The translations under genes and the position numbers were made by a program. Below, piece by piece: positions 24,267 to 37,237 of a stretch of DNA of 64,000 nucleotides; the stretch's first letter is position 1; each line of letters begins with the position of its first letter. The notes beneath the pieces are model-generated. The model was not told where the DNA came from. It made no database searches and worked only from the letters and a program-made list of their open reading frames with translations. The stretch comes from Vigna angularis (Eukaryota > Streptophyta > Magnoliopsida > Fabales > Fabaceae): NCBI RefSeq assembly GCF_016808095.1, contig NC_068971.1, positions 35,321,131 to 35,385,130 on the forward strand. Direction: 5' to 3'.

Positions 24267-26159
24267 TAGAAGTTAATGTCAGTTCTAGGGTAACTGGAAA
24301 GATATGAAATATTAATCCTTTGCATTAATTAGGGATAAGCTTATAAGATGAAGGTGGGATGAATGATGAAATTGTATCATTCATGGTAGAAGTTGTTTGA
24401 GAAATAAAACAAAAATACAACATGCCCTACTAAAGCCAAAATGCAGCCTGTCAGAGAAACTGAACTTTTTACTTTTTGTGTTTTTAAATTGTTTAATCTA
24501 AAAACTGAAAATGTAAACTTTGTATTGGAAAGTTTTTTGTTGCATTCTTAAGATTGAGTTCGCGAAATGAGTAGATAATATTTTATTAATGAAGAATTAT
24601 ATGGGAAATGTTTTTGAGGTGCATGTCCAATATAACCAAGATGTTGCCTAAAGTAAGTTACTTTTACACAGGAAAAGACCCGCCGTTTTTGTTTACGTGG
24701 AGATGGTTTCATTTTCGGAACGTGAGATTTGGATTTATACTTAAATTCTTAATAAGCATCAAGATGCTTGTCATTTTTATTTGTGTGGAATTGGTTTAAA
24801 TGTGAGATTTAGATTCATATTTAAATTCTCAATAAGAATATCATATCTGATGATGATAAGTATGGATAAAAGTTAGGAAAAAACTAAACATATAAATTTA
24901 TTATGTATAAAAAGTTTGAGTTGGAAATAATATCAATTGTTTATGTAAAGTAAATTCATGTATAGTTGGTGTTTGTATCTTTCTAGACTCTTAAAAGATT
25001 TATCCATTGTAATAGAATATGACTTGTAGGTTTGAGAAGGACTTGATGAAGCATTTGTCTTGATAAGAGTTGGTAAGAGGTGTTTGAAGAATGTGTGTAG
25101 TGAAGGTAGACATGGGGCTATGATGTAGGTATGCAACCAAAAGGTTTGATTTATAGGTAAGGTTGGTTGAGAAGGTTAGAAGAAGGTGAAGATGTGATTG
25201 AAGTAAGTAAATTTGATGGTTATGTATTAGAATGGGTGTGAAATTGGTGTATAGGGTAGTTGGAGCAGCAACTAGAGTTGCAAAAATGGCTTGCTCAAGT
25301 TTGGCTTCTCTTTGAGCTTCCAAGGGAGCATAAGGTTGTTGTTTTTATCTTCTTTGGGGAGGCTCATCTACTTCTCTGGGTTGTATCAATGTTAATGGCC
25401 ATTACAAAGTTGGCAACTTCTCTAAGCATTTTAAGTTTTGTTTGGAATGAAGGATGAAGTTAAGTCACCGAAAAAGAAGAGAAAAAAGATGAAGTGAAAT
25501 GGTTGGAATTGATGGGAAAAAAAATGAAAAAAAATAGAAATCGTGTGTACTATTATTCTAGTTTGAGGTATCAGGTTTTAAGTCTCGTGTTAAAAAAATG
25601 TTGAAATAGAAGTTTTAAAAAAGAATCACGATACATGTTTACTCTATTTTCAGTCCACACCTACACAATACTAATACAATTATATTTTTATTTTAAAATA
25701 TAAAATGATTTAGAAAAAGTTAAATTGAAAAGTAAAAATATTAATTTTTATTCGGTGTTAAATAGACCTAGAAAAATTGAAAGATGGACCTATAGAATTT
25801 TCCTTTAAGAAAAGTAGTGGAAAAGCAGCCAACGAGGTTATATACAAATTGTTTTTTTTTTAACACTGTGGTACGTGTTATTGCTTCTTTACAAAGGGAT
25901 TTCTAAATATATAAATTCTTAATGTGCGTCAAAGCAGTCAAATGACAAAATTGACATAATATCGTGGATTCTTGTTCGTTTACACAAACTTTAGAAAAAA
26001 CATTATGTTATTTCTTATCGGGTTTAAAAGAATCATAAATTCAAAAATCCAATACCCATATAACCAAAACAATATATATATATATATATATTTTAAAAAG
26101 ATAACAAAAATAATAAACCAAAAAAATTTAGATTAATTATTTTTTATATGAATAAAATG
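24267..26159. other. Gene-poor spacer downstream of the BODYGUARD-like gene
   Basis: The first 200 bases are the presumed 3' UTR. A block repeats twice with small changes ('gtgagatttggatttatactta' near 24722 and 'gtgagatttagattcatattta' near 24799). Frames at 25000-25460 are open on both strands but unrecognised, with no convincing codon pattern. An (AT)10 run lies at 26071-26091. Confidence 0.45.
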
Positions 26160-26164
26160 AAAAT

Positions 26165-27286
26165 TGTTAGAACCCATTAAAATCCACTAAAAACTCCAAG
26201 TAGTGGGAGTCAAGTGTCAAGGAGAGAGTTAGTGTTTCAGTTAGTGAAAAACAGGTGGCTACAGCAGAGTGGCCGTTCGGTTTTAGTGACGGCAGTATTT
26301 AATGTCAAATTTCAAATGTCGTGCCACTTCTCTGCATGCTTTCCTTCTTCTCCAAACCACTGAAACCATTTCCTCCTCCTTCTCTCTAAATCTCCTTCAT
26401 CTTCTCTCTAAGAAAATCTCATCTTTCTTCTTCCGATCACCTCTCAGGCACCGTTTGAACTCTCTCGGCGTCAAGGACTTTCGTTTAAAACGATCGGGTT
26501 GTGGTGCTAAGCCGGTGAGTTACTTTCTCCTTAACTCGTTCGTTCTTTTCGCATGCAAACCCAGATTTCTGGTTGCCTGAGCGAATCGTATTATTCTGAG
26601 TATTCCTGGTTTTCTGTTTAGATCAGTTTCTTAAAGCATGACTGTCGAACGTTAAGGTCTTTGGTAGTGGTGAGCTCTATTCTGCATTTGTGAGCGTTCG
26701 GTTACGTTTATAGGTAAGAGAAACTTATATAATTTGATTAATATTCTTGTTTTGAACGTTTGTATGTTTGTATGATACTTTGTTTGATTATTTGATGAGT
26801 ATGAAATATGCGTGTTACTGCATGTTTGGATGTGTGGATGGATGATTGATAAATGGTGTGAACTGAGTTGAGATAGGATTTGATCTTCAAACTGTAGTAT
26901 TCTGAGTAAATGTTGTAGTATGGTCGAGCGTCATTAGTGATCGTTCGATTCTTCATGAAAGTGCATAGTCTTAACTGATTTCTCATGCTTTAGGGATATT
27001 ATCTGAGAGTCATTCTGTAATACTCTGCAGAATTAGGTAAACTGTAACCGAGAGTCAGTATTTGACCGTTCAGTGTTCCTTTGAGCATTCGTCTAAACTA
27101 AATTCTTATTCTGGAGAGAATCTCGTTAATGGAGATCGTTTTATAATATTAGATATATGTAAATGAGCGTTCGGCCTAAGTGTAGTTCTCTTTTAGGTTT
27201 CCTAAACAGTTTAGTTAATGTATTCTATACTACTTAAAGTCGTAGCTGATATCGTTATTTTTTTTATTAAAAATAAGGGTGGCGCA

Positions 27287-27372
<86 letters not shown>

Positions 27373-28640
27373 TTCATTTTGTTTAAGTTTAGTAGTGTTC
27401 GGTCTTGGACCAAGCGTTCTGTATCAGTAGCGCTCGTTTCTGATAAGTACTTGGTCTTGGACCAACGCTCGTTCAATAGTGTACGATTTCCACAGGGCTC
27501 AGTCTTGTTTCAGTAATCTATTATTATCGTTTTTAAAATAAGAGTCGTCTGCCAAACTCGATAGCGTTCGTTTCTCATTAGTATCTCATCAGTTATTAGT
27601 TTTTGGTGTCAAACAGTTTTGGTCTTTAAAAGGTGTTCGGCCTAGAGTCTTAGTACTCGGCCTAGGCTTCGTGGCGTCCGGTTTGAACTCTTAAGGGTCT
27701 GTTTATTGAAGTAGATAAATTCGTAAATAGCGCTCGGTCACGTTAGTTTCTAAGAAGTGTTATTCCCTTCGGACTTGTGCTATAATGAGAAAGTGTGATC
27801 TTATTTCATTTGAATGTATTGATGATGAAGTATAAGAGAATTTGAAATGTGATGCGAATGAAATAGTTTGGTTATGAAAGAGTATTCTAGGGAGGAATAT
27901 CTTAGAAAGTGGTTATTGTTTGGTGAAGTATGAATGTGGGCAAAGTTTAGCGGGCGTTTATCTTGATATTTTGTGATTACTCGTTCTCATATAGAGAGGA
28001 GTAAGTCATGTGTGAGAATGGCAGGAGGTCCTAGTCCATAAGGTTAACTTGGACGGAACGGATTAACCTCGGGTGGCAGTTGTTGAGGGTATCCCAGTTA
28101 CTACATCACCCGAGTGCACAAACGTCGTAGCTACACAGGATTCATACAGTCCGGACAGTCAGAGTCAAGTGGTCGGTCTATGCATGTCACGATGTATGAA
28201 TTATGATTTGGTTGTTGTTTTATTTTAATCACGAACATTGTATGTTTTATTGAATTAATTAAATTACATAAGCTTACCCTATTTATTATCTTGTTTGTGT
28301 TGTACGTTCGGTTGTTTGTCCTGTTGCAATGATCATCCGTGTGGATGTGAGCAGAAGGAGAAGAGTTGCTGGAAGAAGCACTGGAAGAAGTGAAAGTGAA
28401 GGTCGAACCTTAGGAACGTTCGGTTAGTTATTGGCCTCATCTTTTGTAAGACCGTTCGGTATAAGTTTATTTTGTAAACCGTTCGGTCTAGTTATAAACA
28501 GTGTGCGATTTTTAATTCCCTGCTATTATATAAGGCCGTTCGGCCAAAATAGTACCTCGTAATGTGTAGAACTGATCTGTAGTATTATTAATGTGATTAT
28601 TCTATTATATGGTTTTATACTGTATTTTTGGAATGTTACA
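26165..28640. mobile_element. Probable solo LTR, 2476 bp, rich in GTTCGG motifs
   Basis: The segment starts TGTTAG and ends TGTTACA, and is flanked by 'aaaat' on both sides (26160-26164 and 28641-28645), the size expected for LTR integration. There is no gag or pol inside. Over ten dispersed copies of a GTTCGG-like hexamer (for example near 26276, 26697, 27173, 27397, 27643, 28413, 28422, 28450, 28490 and 28538) and two copies of 'gtcttggacca' mark it as one unit. The target duplication is low-complexity, so the end positions carry that caution. Strand cannot be set. Confidence 0.62.
27291..27369. repeat. (TA)n microsatellite inside the solo LTR
   Basis: About 39 TA units in a row. Frames through it give only Tyr-Ile alternation, so they are not genes. 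Confidence 0.95.
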
Positions 28641-28645
28641 AAAAT

Positions 28646-29159
28646 GATGAGATATACAAAATAATCAAGAGAAAAACCAATAAACATTCAATTTTTTAAC
28701 ATTAAATACTTCAGTGTAAAGGAAAATTTCACGGAAAAATTTACATGATCAATAAAAACTTTCATTAATAATAATTAATGAATATACTAAAAGAAATCTA
28801 TTGAAACCCCGATGATCAATAAAAAATATTAAATTTATTAACGATAACAACATAAAAACACCGTAATGGATATCTAATTAAACGAAAACCAAATAATGAG
28901 ATGGAGTATAAAATATCTTTTTCAAATTTGTTTGCACATTTTTTTCTTTTTCATTCTGGTGACTTCTTTTCTTTTCCACTTAGAGATTATGGTGTATTAT
29001 TTTAAATTGCATAATAGGCTAGTAGTTCATATAAAAAGATACTTTTTTTTAATGAAGTTATCATAGACCCACAAAATTGATTACCCACTTGACAAATCAC
29101 CCTTCATCAATAATTAGAGTCATAATAAAAAAAATCGACTTTCTACTTACAAATAACAA
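28646..29159. other. AT-rich spacer
   Basis: No recognisable feature. It separates the solo LTR from the copia remnant. Confidence 0.5.
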
Positions 29160-30529
29160 GTTTTTTTACAAGTAAGATCTTTGTAATCATATTTGAACTA
29201 TTCTTTTTAGTATGGATTTTCCTCTATCATAGTTGTTTCATCTCTAATGTATCTCGTAATCAATGGTATCAAACTTCAATATATTTTGACTTTGAATGAA
29301 AAGGTCGAGTTCTTACTAAAATGGATTGTACTTTTTCTTGTAATAATCCTAATTATTGTAGTAATTTTTGCATCCATAAGAGCTCATTAGTAGTTTTTGT
29401 AATAACAATATATTTTGTCTCTATAGAAAATAGATCAACACAATTTTGTAGTATGAATTGTCATGTCACAACTCCTCACGAAAAAGTCATCATATAACAA
29501 GATTTCCTAAAATTCACACGACTAGCCATGTATGCATTTATGTAACCCTTCAACACAAACAAACCACTTTCAAAGCATAAACAAACTCTAGAAGCACCTT
29601 TCCTAAGTATCCCCTTCACAATTTGTCAATGATCATTTCCCAAATTAGTAAGGAAACAATTAACAACATCAACAACCTGAGCAATGTTTGACCTTGTACA
29701 CACTATAACATACATCAAACTATCGCATGTAGATGAATATGAAATTTTCTGCATTTCTTCTTTCTCTTTACAAAAGCACAATGATAAAAAGAGGTTTATA
29801 ATACCTAGGATCCATCATAAAGCAATCAAATTTCATATATCACTACGTTGGAGCTTGTTTAAGCCCATACAAACCCTTTCTCAATTTGCAAACAAGATTC
29901 TCTTTATCTTTGATTGTAAAACCTTTAGGTTGTTCCACATTTATCTCATCCTCCAAGTCATCATGGAGAAGTTGTTTTCACATAAAGTTAGACAACTTCT
30001 AAATTTAAACTTGTTGTTAATCCAAGTACAACTCTAATTGAACACATTTTAACTACACGTGAAAACATCTTTCAAAATCAATTCCCTTTTTCTAACTAAA
30101 GTCTTTCACAACCAACCTCACCTTATAACTTGGCTGTGAGTTAGTCTTCTATAATTTCAATTTGAATACCCATTTATTTCTCAATGTTCTCATGCTTAAA
30201 GGCAGCTTACCAAATTCAAATATATGGCTCTCATGCAAGGATTTCATCTTCTCTTCCAAGGCTTTACACCACTTATCTTTCTCTTCATGTGACAGTTTAT
30301 TCATAGTTTTATGCTTTCCCCATCTATCAACAAAACAAAACTCATAAGGTGAATATTTCTATGAATGACGTTTTTCTCTAGTAGATCTTCTCAACAATCT
30401 TCTTTTCAACCGAATCCCGAAAAATGTAACCAAAACTATCACAACCATAACCTAGGAAGATGCCCTACTTAGACTTCCTATTAAGCTTAGATCTTTCATA
30501 TATAAGGATGTAGTTGACTGCTAAACCAA

Positions 30530-31930
30530 CAGTAAGTGCATCGGTCGCAATATAGCAAGTGATAAATATCGTTCTCTCCTACAGGACTTGTGCAACGCTC
30601 AACAACTCTTGCACTCTAACTCAATTAGACCACAAACTTCACAAAACACAAGAAACTATTTTTGGTATTTTCATCAAACAATTGGTGTTCAAGGAAATGT
30701 AGCATAGATTATTTACAATTTGTTAAGATTAAATTTCATCAATTTCCCTCTGATGCATTGACAAGCATCTCAATTCCATATTCATGCTAAAATCAAGTCA
30801 CAAACATACTCAAATCCTATCCCTAGAGCCTTTGATCCTATGATAACTCGTCAAGTTCCAAATCCTTGAATTCTCAACAAGAAACCGTGCATTAAGTTCA
30901 AGAGTCTAAGATTACTAATGAATCAAGTTTTATTCTTAGATACAAGCATCATTAGGCATTCAATTTTAAGTATAGATTATAAAGATATTTTCCAACACCT
31001 CAAGAACCACAAATCAAGCATGGGAATAATCCACATCAAGCAATAAACATGGAAATTGAATACTAACATAAATAGGAAAAACATATATCATTAATAGCAC
31101 AAAATTACACATGAGTTACATGTTTTACAACTAATCTCAACAAATAAGAATAGTCCTCCATGGTGGAGAACTTAGACTTCTACAAATTAAAGAGATAGGG
31201 AAGTAATGAAAACCAGAGAGAAGATGCAAGCTCTCTTCTAAGGTTCTTGACAATTATTCCATGCTCCAATTATGCCTCCCTTTTGCATTCCTACCTTCAA
31301 TTTGCAACTCAATGAGGAGAGGGAGAGCTTCCCAACACTCCAAACAACCTCCAAGCACCTTAGGCGATTCTATTCGTGTAAGAATGAGGAATGATGAAAA
31401 CCCTCATGAAAACATTATTAAATACTCACTTTCGCGTATCAAGACCAAAAAATTCGCCCAACGGCTTTATTCTTGCCTAGCGAGGCCTAAAAATTATGCT
31501 CCCTAACTTGTTACTTGTTGGGTGAGCCAAAACTTTGCCCAACAACTCAAATACTGCAACTTTGGATTGCATTTTTGCCCATCGAGTAGCCAACTCGCCC
31601 AATGAGTAGCTAACTTGCCCAACGAGCAACTAATTAGCCCAACGAGTCAACTTGGCGTGGTGATTATTTGGTCATCTGGAGGTGGTCCATGGCAGTATCA
31701 TCCTACAGGTGAGTCTTTCCTTCATGTTCACAACCCTGGCTACAATTCTAGTGCCTTTAAAGTGGATATTTGTCTAAAAATAATTTTTTCTTGTCCAATC
31801 ATACTTTCTTGAGTTCCAACTTGTTTTCCTCCACCACAAAAACTTCCTATTCACTTATTTTACACTTATAAACAAGAAGATTAAAGGTAAAATAAGCCTA
31901 AAATATCTAAAATAATGCAAATATAAGAAG
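30530..31930. repeat. Unclassified repeat inserted in the copia remnant
   Basis: Sequence style changes here: less biased composition and several copies of a 'gcccaacgag'-like phrase at about 31510-31650, with no copia coding. It lies exactly where copia integrase should be. Ends are approximate because no inverted or direct terminal repeats were found. A related-looking 'gcgctcaatgccc' motif cluster lies at 63.55-63.78 kb. Confidence 0.4.
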
Positions 31931-31975
31931 ATTAAAGGTAAAATAAGCCTAAAATATCTAAAATACAAAATAATG
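31872..31975. repeat. Perfect two-copy tandem repeat, unit about 52 bp
   Basis: 'aagaagattaaaggtaaaat' followed by 'aagcctaaaatatctaaaat' occurs twice head to tail, starting near 31872 and 31924. The copies differ mainly at their last bases. Confidence 0.85.
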
Positions 31976-32956
31976 TAAAATGCACTAAACTTAATGATAA
32001 AACAAGATTAAAACTAAGAAATAGTTGATTTATTAATGACAAAAAAACACATAAAAATAGATAAAAATAGACGTTATTATGTGAACATATGCTTTTGCAA
32101 ACACTCTTAAATGAATATAAGAAACATATTTCCCTTTCCACATCCTCTCTTACAAAAAGCAACATTTGTCTTTCTAATTCAAAGTGACCAAATATTTTAT
32201 GCCATAATTCTATGAAACAACTCTTAACTTCACTCACTTGTTAGATAACTTTGTAGATATGCAATAAATAGTATTTCAATTTTCATCTTTTGCTACCACC
32301 AATTTTCTTTTAGTGCATTTCCATTATCCTTCATCAAAGAAATTATGATAATCATCTTCATTAAATACTTGTATAAAAATCAAGCTAAGACAAATATTTA
32401 TGATGTTTCCTTCAAATGCAGCTTACAACTAGTATTCGACTAAATTTCACCAACGCCAACGATCTTATTTATCCTTTGATTTTCCATATTCACATGTCCA
32501 AAATCTTCAAGATGTGAAATTGAGTAGAATCTCTCTTTTCTTCGCCAGCATCATATTACTTTACAAACCAACAAAGTTTTAGAATTATTGTTTTAAAAAG
32601 AACTCAAGAAAATAATAATAAATAAAAAATTTATAAAAATAAACTACCTAACTACTCTATTATAATTTTAGAAAATAACCAAATAATATAGTATTTTATA
32701 TTTTTTTTACAACATTACAAATGGTCTGGATATTAAACTTAATATTTAATCCGATCTAACCTAATAAAATAACATTAATATTAGTTATAAAAATAATATT
32801 ATTATTCAATATTTTTATAGTATAAATTATATATATATATATTTAAAACCAGTTTTATAGATCTAGAGAAATAGAAGTCAACTTTATCGAATCCAAGTTA
32901 GCCCAATGAATGAGATACATTATACTATAAGTGATGTCTCACCATGCAGATTTCAG

Positions 32957-33320
32957 TAGGGCTGGGCATAATTAACTTAACTGCACTAAACTATAAATTA
33001 TCTATACTATATTAAACTATAAAAACTAAACTATTTTTACTGATAACTAAATTATACCATGTTGTGGTTCAGTTTTAAAAAACTGAACTTTTATAGTTAC
33101 AGTGCAGTTAACTGCATAAACTATCTCTTTTATGTTTATCTTCTACAGTGCTTTGTGGTAAAGTCTTTTCCTATCATTTGTAGTTCAGTTCAAAAAATCT
33201 GAACTTCTTTTATTAACAGTTTAGTTAACTACTTCAAACTATATACTTTATTTTATGCTTGTTTAATTGTTTTGCTCTTCTTCTATTTCCAACAACACAA
33301 ACATAAAAAATAAAGGCACG

Positions 33321-33375
<55 letters not shown>

Positions 33376-34417
33376 TAGATTTTATTAATTTTGTTTTCTG
33401 TGACGACATGAGACAATTTTTTTTACGTCACTTATATATATATATATATAGATAAATAAATAAATAAATGTTCTTTTTCAGGTCTCTTAAAAAGTTAACT
33501 ATTATTATAATAATTATTAAAATAAAATGATATTATTAAATTTATACTAAAATAATTATATATTTTAAAAAAAAACTAAATTTTATTATATTGTAATTAT
33601 ATTTCAAAAACTGGTAATTATTTTTATAACTTAATAAAATTAACTATAATTGTAAAAATAAAAAGATAAAAGTACTTATGTAAATAATTATAAAATATAA
33701 TATTATATATATATATATATATATGAGAATTCAGAAAAAGGTGAGAAGAGAAGAAAGATGAGAGTTTTTATATTAAACTAGATAATTGTCAAAATAAAAA
33801 TATTTCGAATAACGCAAAACAGAGATAAACAGAAATATTTTTTAGAGATTAAGTTTTTAATCTATATAAAATAATATATAAACAAATTTATATTATTAAA
33901 TTAAACTATATTTAATATGAGAATCAAATTTTAGACATTTTATATTTTTAAATTAATAATAAATAGTAATGATAAATAATTATAGTTATTAATTTAATTT
34001 TAATAATATGATAAAATAGTACCAATAATATTTCATTAATTTTTTTAAATTTTTTATTATAATTATTTACTAATTCTAATTATATAGATTTATAATTTAA
34101 TTTTTTTAAATGCTAAGATGTTATTGAATATTAATTTATTTGTTTGTAATTATTAAAAAAAATCAAATTGAACTAATTCTTTTAACTCTATCGATGATTA
34201 GCCATTGACAGTTGTATTAGTGCAAAACTACATTTATTTATTAGAAAAAGGTGCATTGTAGTTAACTGAATTATTTTGTAGTTAACTGAACTAAAAAGTA
34301 GTTTAGTTCAGTTTTTTTGAACTATTTTCTAATGCAGTTCAATTTTTTAAAACTATTTTATAGTTAATTGTAATAGATTTATAGTGCACTGCAAATAGTG
34401 CACTTTGCCCACCCCTA
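32957..34417. mobile_element. Non-autonomous hAT-like element, 1461 bp
   Basis: Termini are TAGGGCTGGGCA at the left and the complement of TAGGGGTGGGCA at the right. They are flanked by a perfect 8-bp target duplication 'gatttcag' (32949-32956 and 34418-34425). Subterminal sequence repeats 'agttaactgca' and 'agttcagtt' phrases in both orientations. The interior is AT-rich, with no transposase frame and a (TA)n run at 33323-33372. Eight-base duplications and this terminus are usual for plant hAT elements. Confidence 0.88.
33323..33372. repeat. (TA)n microsatellite inside the hAT-like element
   Basis: An uninterrupted TA run of about 50 bases; a second short (TA)n lies at 33434-33451 and a third at 33705-33724. 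Confidence 0.9.
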
Positions 34418-34425
34418 GATTTCAG

Positions 34426-37228
34426 TGTGGCCATTCCCCTTTATATCGTCTATTCAAAATTCAAATATGGAGAACAGAACGTGTTTGGTTGGTGGGATAC
34501 TATTGGGAAGACAAATCTGCTTAACTCAAAACCACGTGCGAAACTGAAAACTGCTGCCCAAAACCACGTGCTACCTAATTCTATAACTCTAAACTTCAGC
34601 CACAAAATATTAAATATATGATTTTAAGACAAAAATATACATCTACAATATAAATACTGTAAATTCATTGATTTTCATAGCTATTAAAATTATATAAAAA
34701 CTGATTTTTAATTAAGTGACATTGTAAAATGTTTCATACCAATAATACATATTTATTACTTTTATCATTATATATTGGTTTTTATTATCATAATATGGCT
34801 TGTATACGAATTATTTTTGCAAATAAAATAACTAATATATAAAATGCTTTGTTGTATCGAACTTAAGTGTTAAAATAGGATTTTAATATCTGAATTTGGA
34901 TGCAAAATTGGAAATAATCTTTTTTTTTAAATTTGAATATATTTTAATTTTATATTTTTAAAATAAATTGATATAATCTTTTTAATTTAATGAAATTAAG
35001 TTTTTTATGTATTAGACGAGGTTTTAAACTGATATTTAATTTTAAATATGTTAAATATTTATTTGATAAATATAAAAAAATTAATGTAATTAAATTAAGA
35101 AAACGATATTTATTTTTTTAAAATTTTAAGATCAAATTTTATCAAAGTTTTAAAAAAAGGATAAAAATTAATAATTAAAAATATGTTTAATTCGAAATTT
35201 TATAATGAATTAGTTAAATAATATATTTTTATAAATGTTACTTAATTTATATGGTAAATTAATTAATATTTAACCGATTATTAACCGGCTCCATATTAGA
35301 TACAAATTTGATGTACAAATAGTACACTTATTGGTCTATCGTTTCCTTGACGACAGATATTTGTGAATCAAATTCGTTGTAATTCAAAAAACGAAATAAT
35401 GTTCAGTGCGAAAAAGAAAAGATGTTAAAATTAACAGATATAAAGTTATTTAAAACTTTTATTCTTCTTTATTTTAGCGTGGGAGAAAACTGATATTTGA
35501 AAGATAAACTTTTTTATACGTTTGAAATTCACATTGGTTATTTTAAATTAGAATTTTATTAATACACGAAAACAAAAACAAGTAAGGAAGACAAAGAGAT
35601 ATTAAGAGAAAAATCAAATAATAGTGACTCAATTAAAAGCTATATAAAAATATTAAATACTCAATAATTTAAAATGATTTAATAAAGATTTAATTTAAAA
35701 TATCCAAATTTATCTGTTAAGACCTAATTAAGCTTAACTATTATCTAAAATGGAATACATGAAAAATAAAATGTTCCTTTTCAATAATTATAATCTTAGT
35801 CCAAAAATTTATAATAAAATAGATTATTATTTTTACATAGCGCAATAGAGAAATAAAATAAAAAAAAGTTCGATATCTATTTTTTTCTAATTAATATTAT
35901 AAAATATTTGTTTGTTTTTCTTATAGACTCTATGGCCAAGTAAAAGATAACCGTTAGCATGTGAACCAAAATATACAAGAATTGACAACTCACACAATAA
36001 GATATATCCTAAAAATAAAAGGTGAAAAATAAAATAAAATATAATTTTTCTCTGCGTAACCGAAAAATAATACTAATGCAAATTGAATAAATAAGATCAA
36101 GAACATGAGTCACATTTTTTTCCTAGAAATGAGTAAAAAACTAACAAGAAAAAAAAAAGATGAGATTTCAGAAGAGAGAAAAATAGTTTTCTTTTTCATA
36201 ATGTTCATATTTTAAATAAGCCAATAAAAATTAATTTATATAAATTTATTATGGATAAATAGTTATCCTTTTTACTTCTTATTTTTCTAAATAAGCAACT
36301 CATTTTATATTTTAAAAACACCTACCAGAAATTATATTCATAATGTTATTTTATTGTCGTTAATGTAACATTCTATTTCAATAGTATAAAATTATTAAAT
36401 AAAATGTTACAAAGATAATAACTAATACGAAAAATCTAAAAATTTATAAAAGAAAATGTTTACACATAGTTTAATGAAAACCTAACAATGTTATTGTTTT
36501 ACCCCTACCCACACTATATCAACTAGAAAGACATCATTAAACTCACACCATTTAAAATAATAATTATAAACGAGAAAACAAGCACAAGCCAACAACAACA
36601 CAAGAAGGGTAAACTAATATTATAAAAGAAATCCATGTAATTGTAAAACAAATAAAATATAATTCATTTCCAAATCAAATCAGATCTCAAGATACATATG
36701 ATTTCTAGACTCGACCAATCCGGATATATATATTGATGTCAGATTATGACAAGTTTTTGCACTTGTAGTGGTAGAACAGCTGGCCCACCCCAAGCTACAA
36801 CACAAGGTTAGTCCATCTACCACTTATGGACAAAAAACATCAGACCATAAATTAGAAAAATGGTTATTAGAGAGATGATGTATTTTAAAATAGTAAAAAT
36901 TGTTTCTCACAAAACTATTTATATTAAAACTTTTTAATATTAAACTAATCGAGTCTTGTTATTTTTAAACCATTATCACTTCTAAAATACTATTTTTTAG
37001 ATCTTTACTTCAAATGAATATCTTCAAATGTAATGTGAAAAGATATAATTGTTCATTGATAAATAAATGTTTTTGAAATACAAGAAAATTTTAGAAGAAT
37101 ATTAATTAATAGTCTTATTAAAAATACATAAGCTTAACATAGATTTTTAAACACATGTATTACAAAGTTTTAGAAAGTGATCTACTTATGTTTCCATATT
37201 TATAGTAATACATTGTTTAACCCTTTAT
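34426..37228. other. AT-rich, gene-free stretch
   Basis: Very AT-rich with no frame longer than about 65 codons that looks coding and no clear repeat termini. This is likely old decayed repeat DNA. Confidence 0.5.
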
Positions 37229-37237
37229 TATACTATC

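Larger units (their letters stand above)
29160..32600 (-). pseudogene. Degenerate Ty1/copia element, Tnt1-like, interrupted
   Basis: Read on the minus strand from right to left. At 32237-32090 there is a GAG-pre-integrase piece (ELWHKIFGHFELER). At about 30515-30380 there is the integrase C-terminal region (ERSKLNRKSK, then IFLGYG and FGYIFRDSVEKK). At about 30000-29790 there is RT (EQPKGFTIKDKENLVCKLRK, then GLYGLKQAP). At about 29760-29540 there is the RT end (SLMYVIVCTRSNIA, SRVCLCFESG), and at 29470-29330 RNase H (ELLWMQKLLQ). Many stops and shifts are present. Most of integrase is missing, and a different repeat fills about 30530-31930. No LTRs were identified. Confidence 0.75.

Noticed and set aside
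25000..25460. Overlapping open frames on both strands
   Set aside because: No motif, splice pattern or family resemblance could be supported on either strand, so no gene is called.
27218..27476. Open frames of alternating Tyr-Ile on both strands
   Set aside because: They are translations of a (TA)n run; the same holds at 33267-33455 and 48691-48921.
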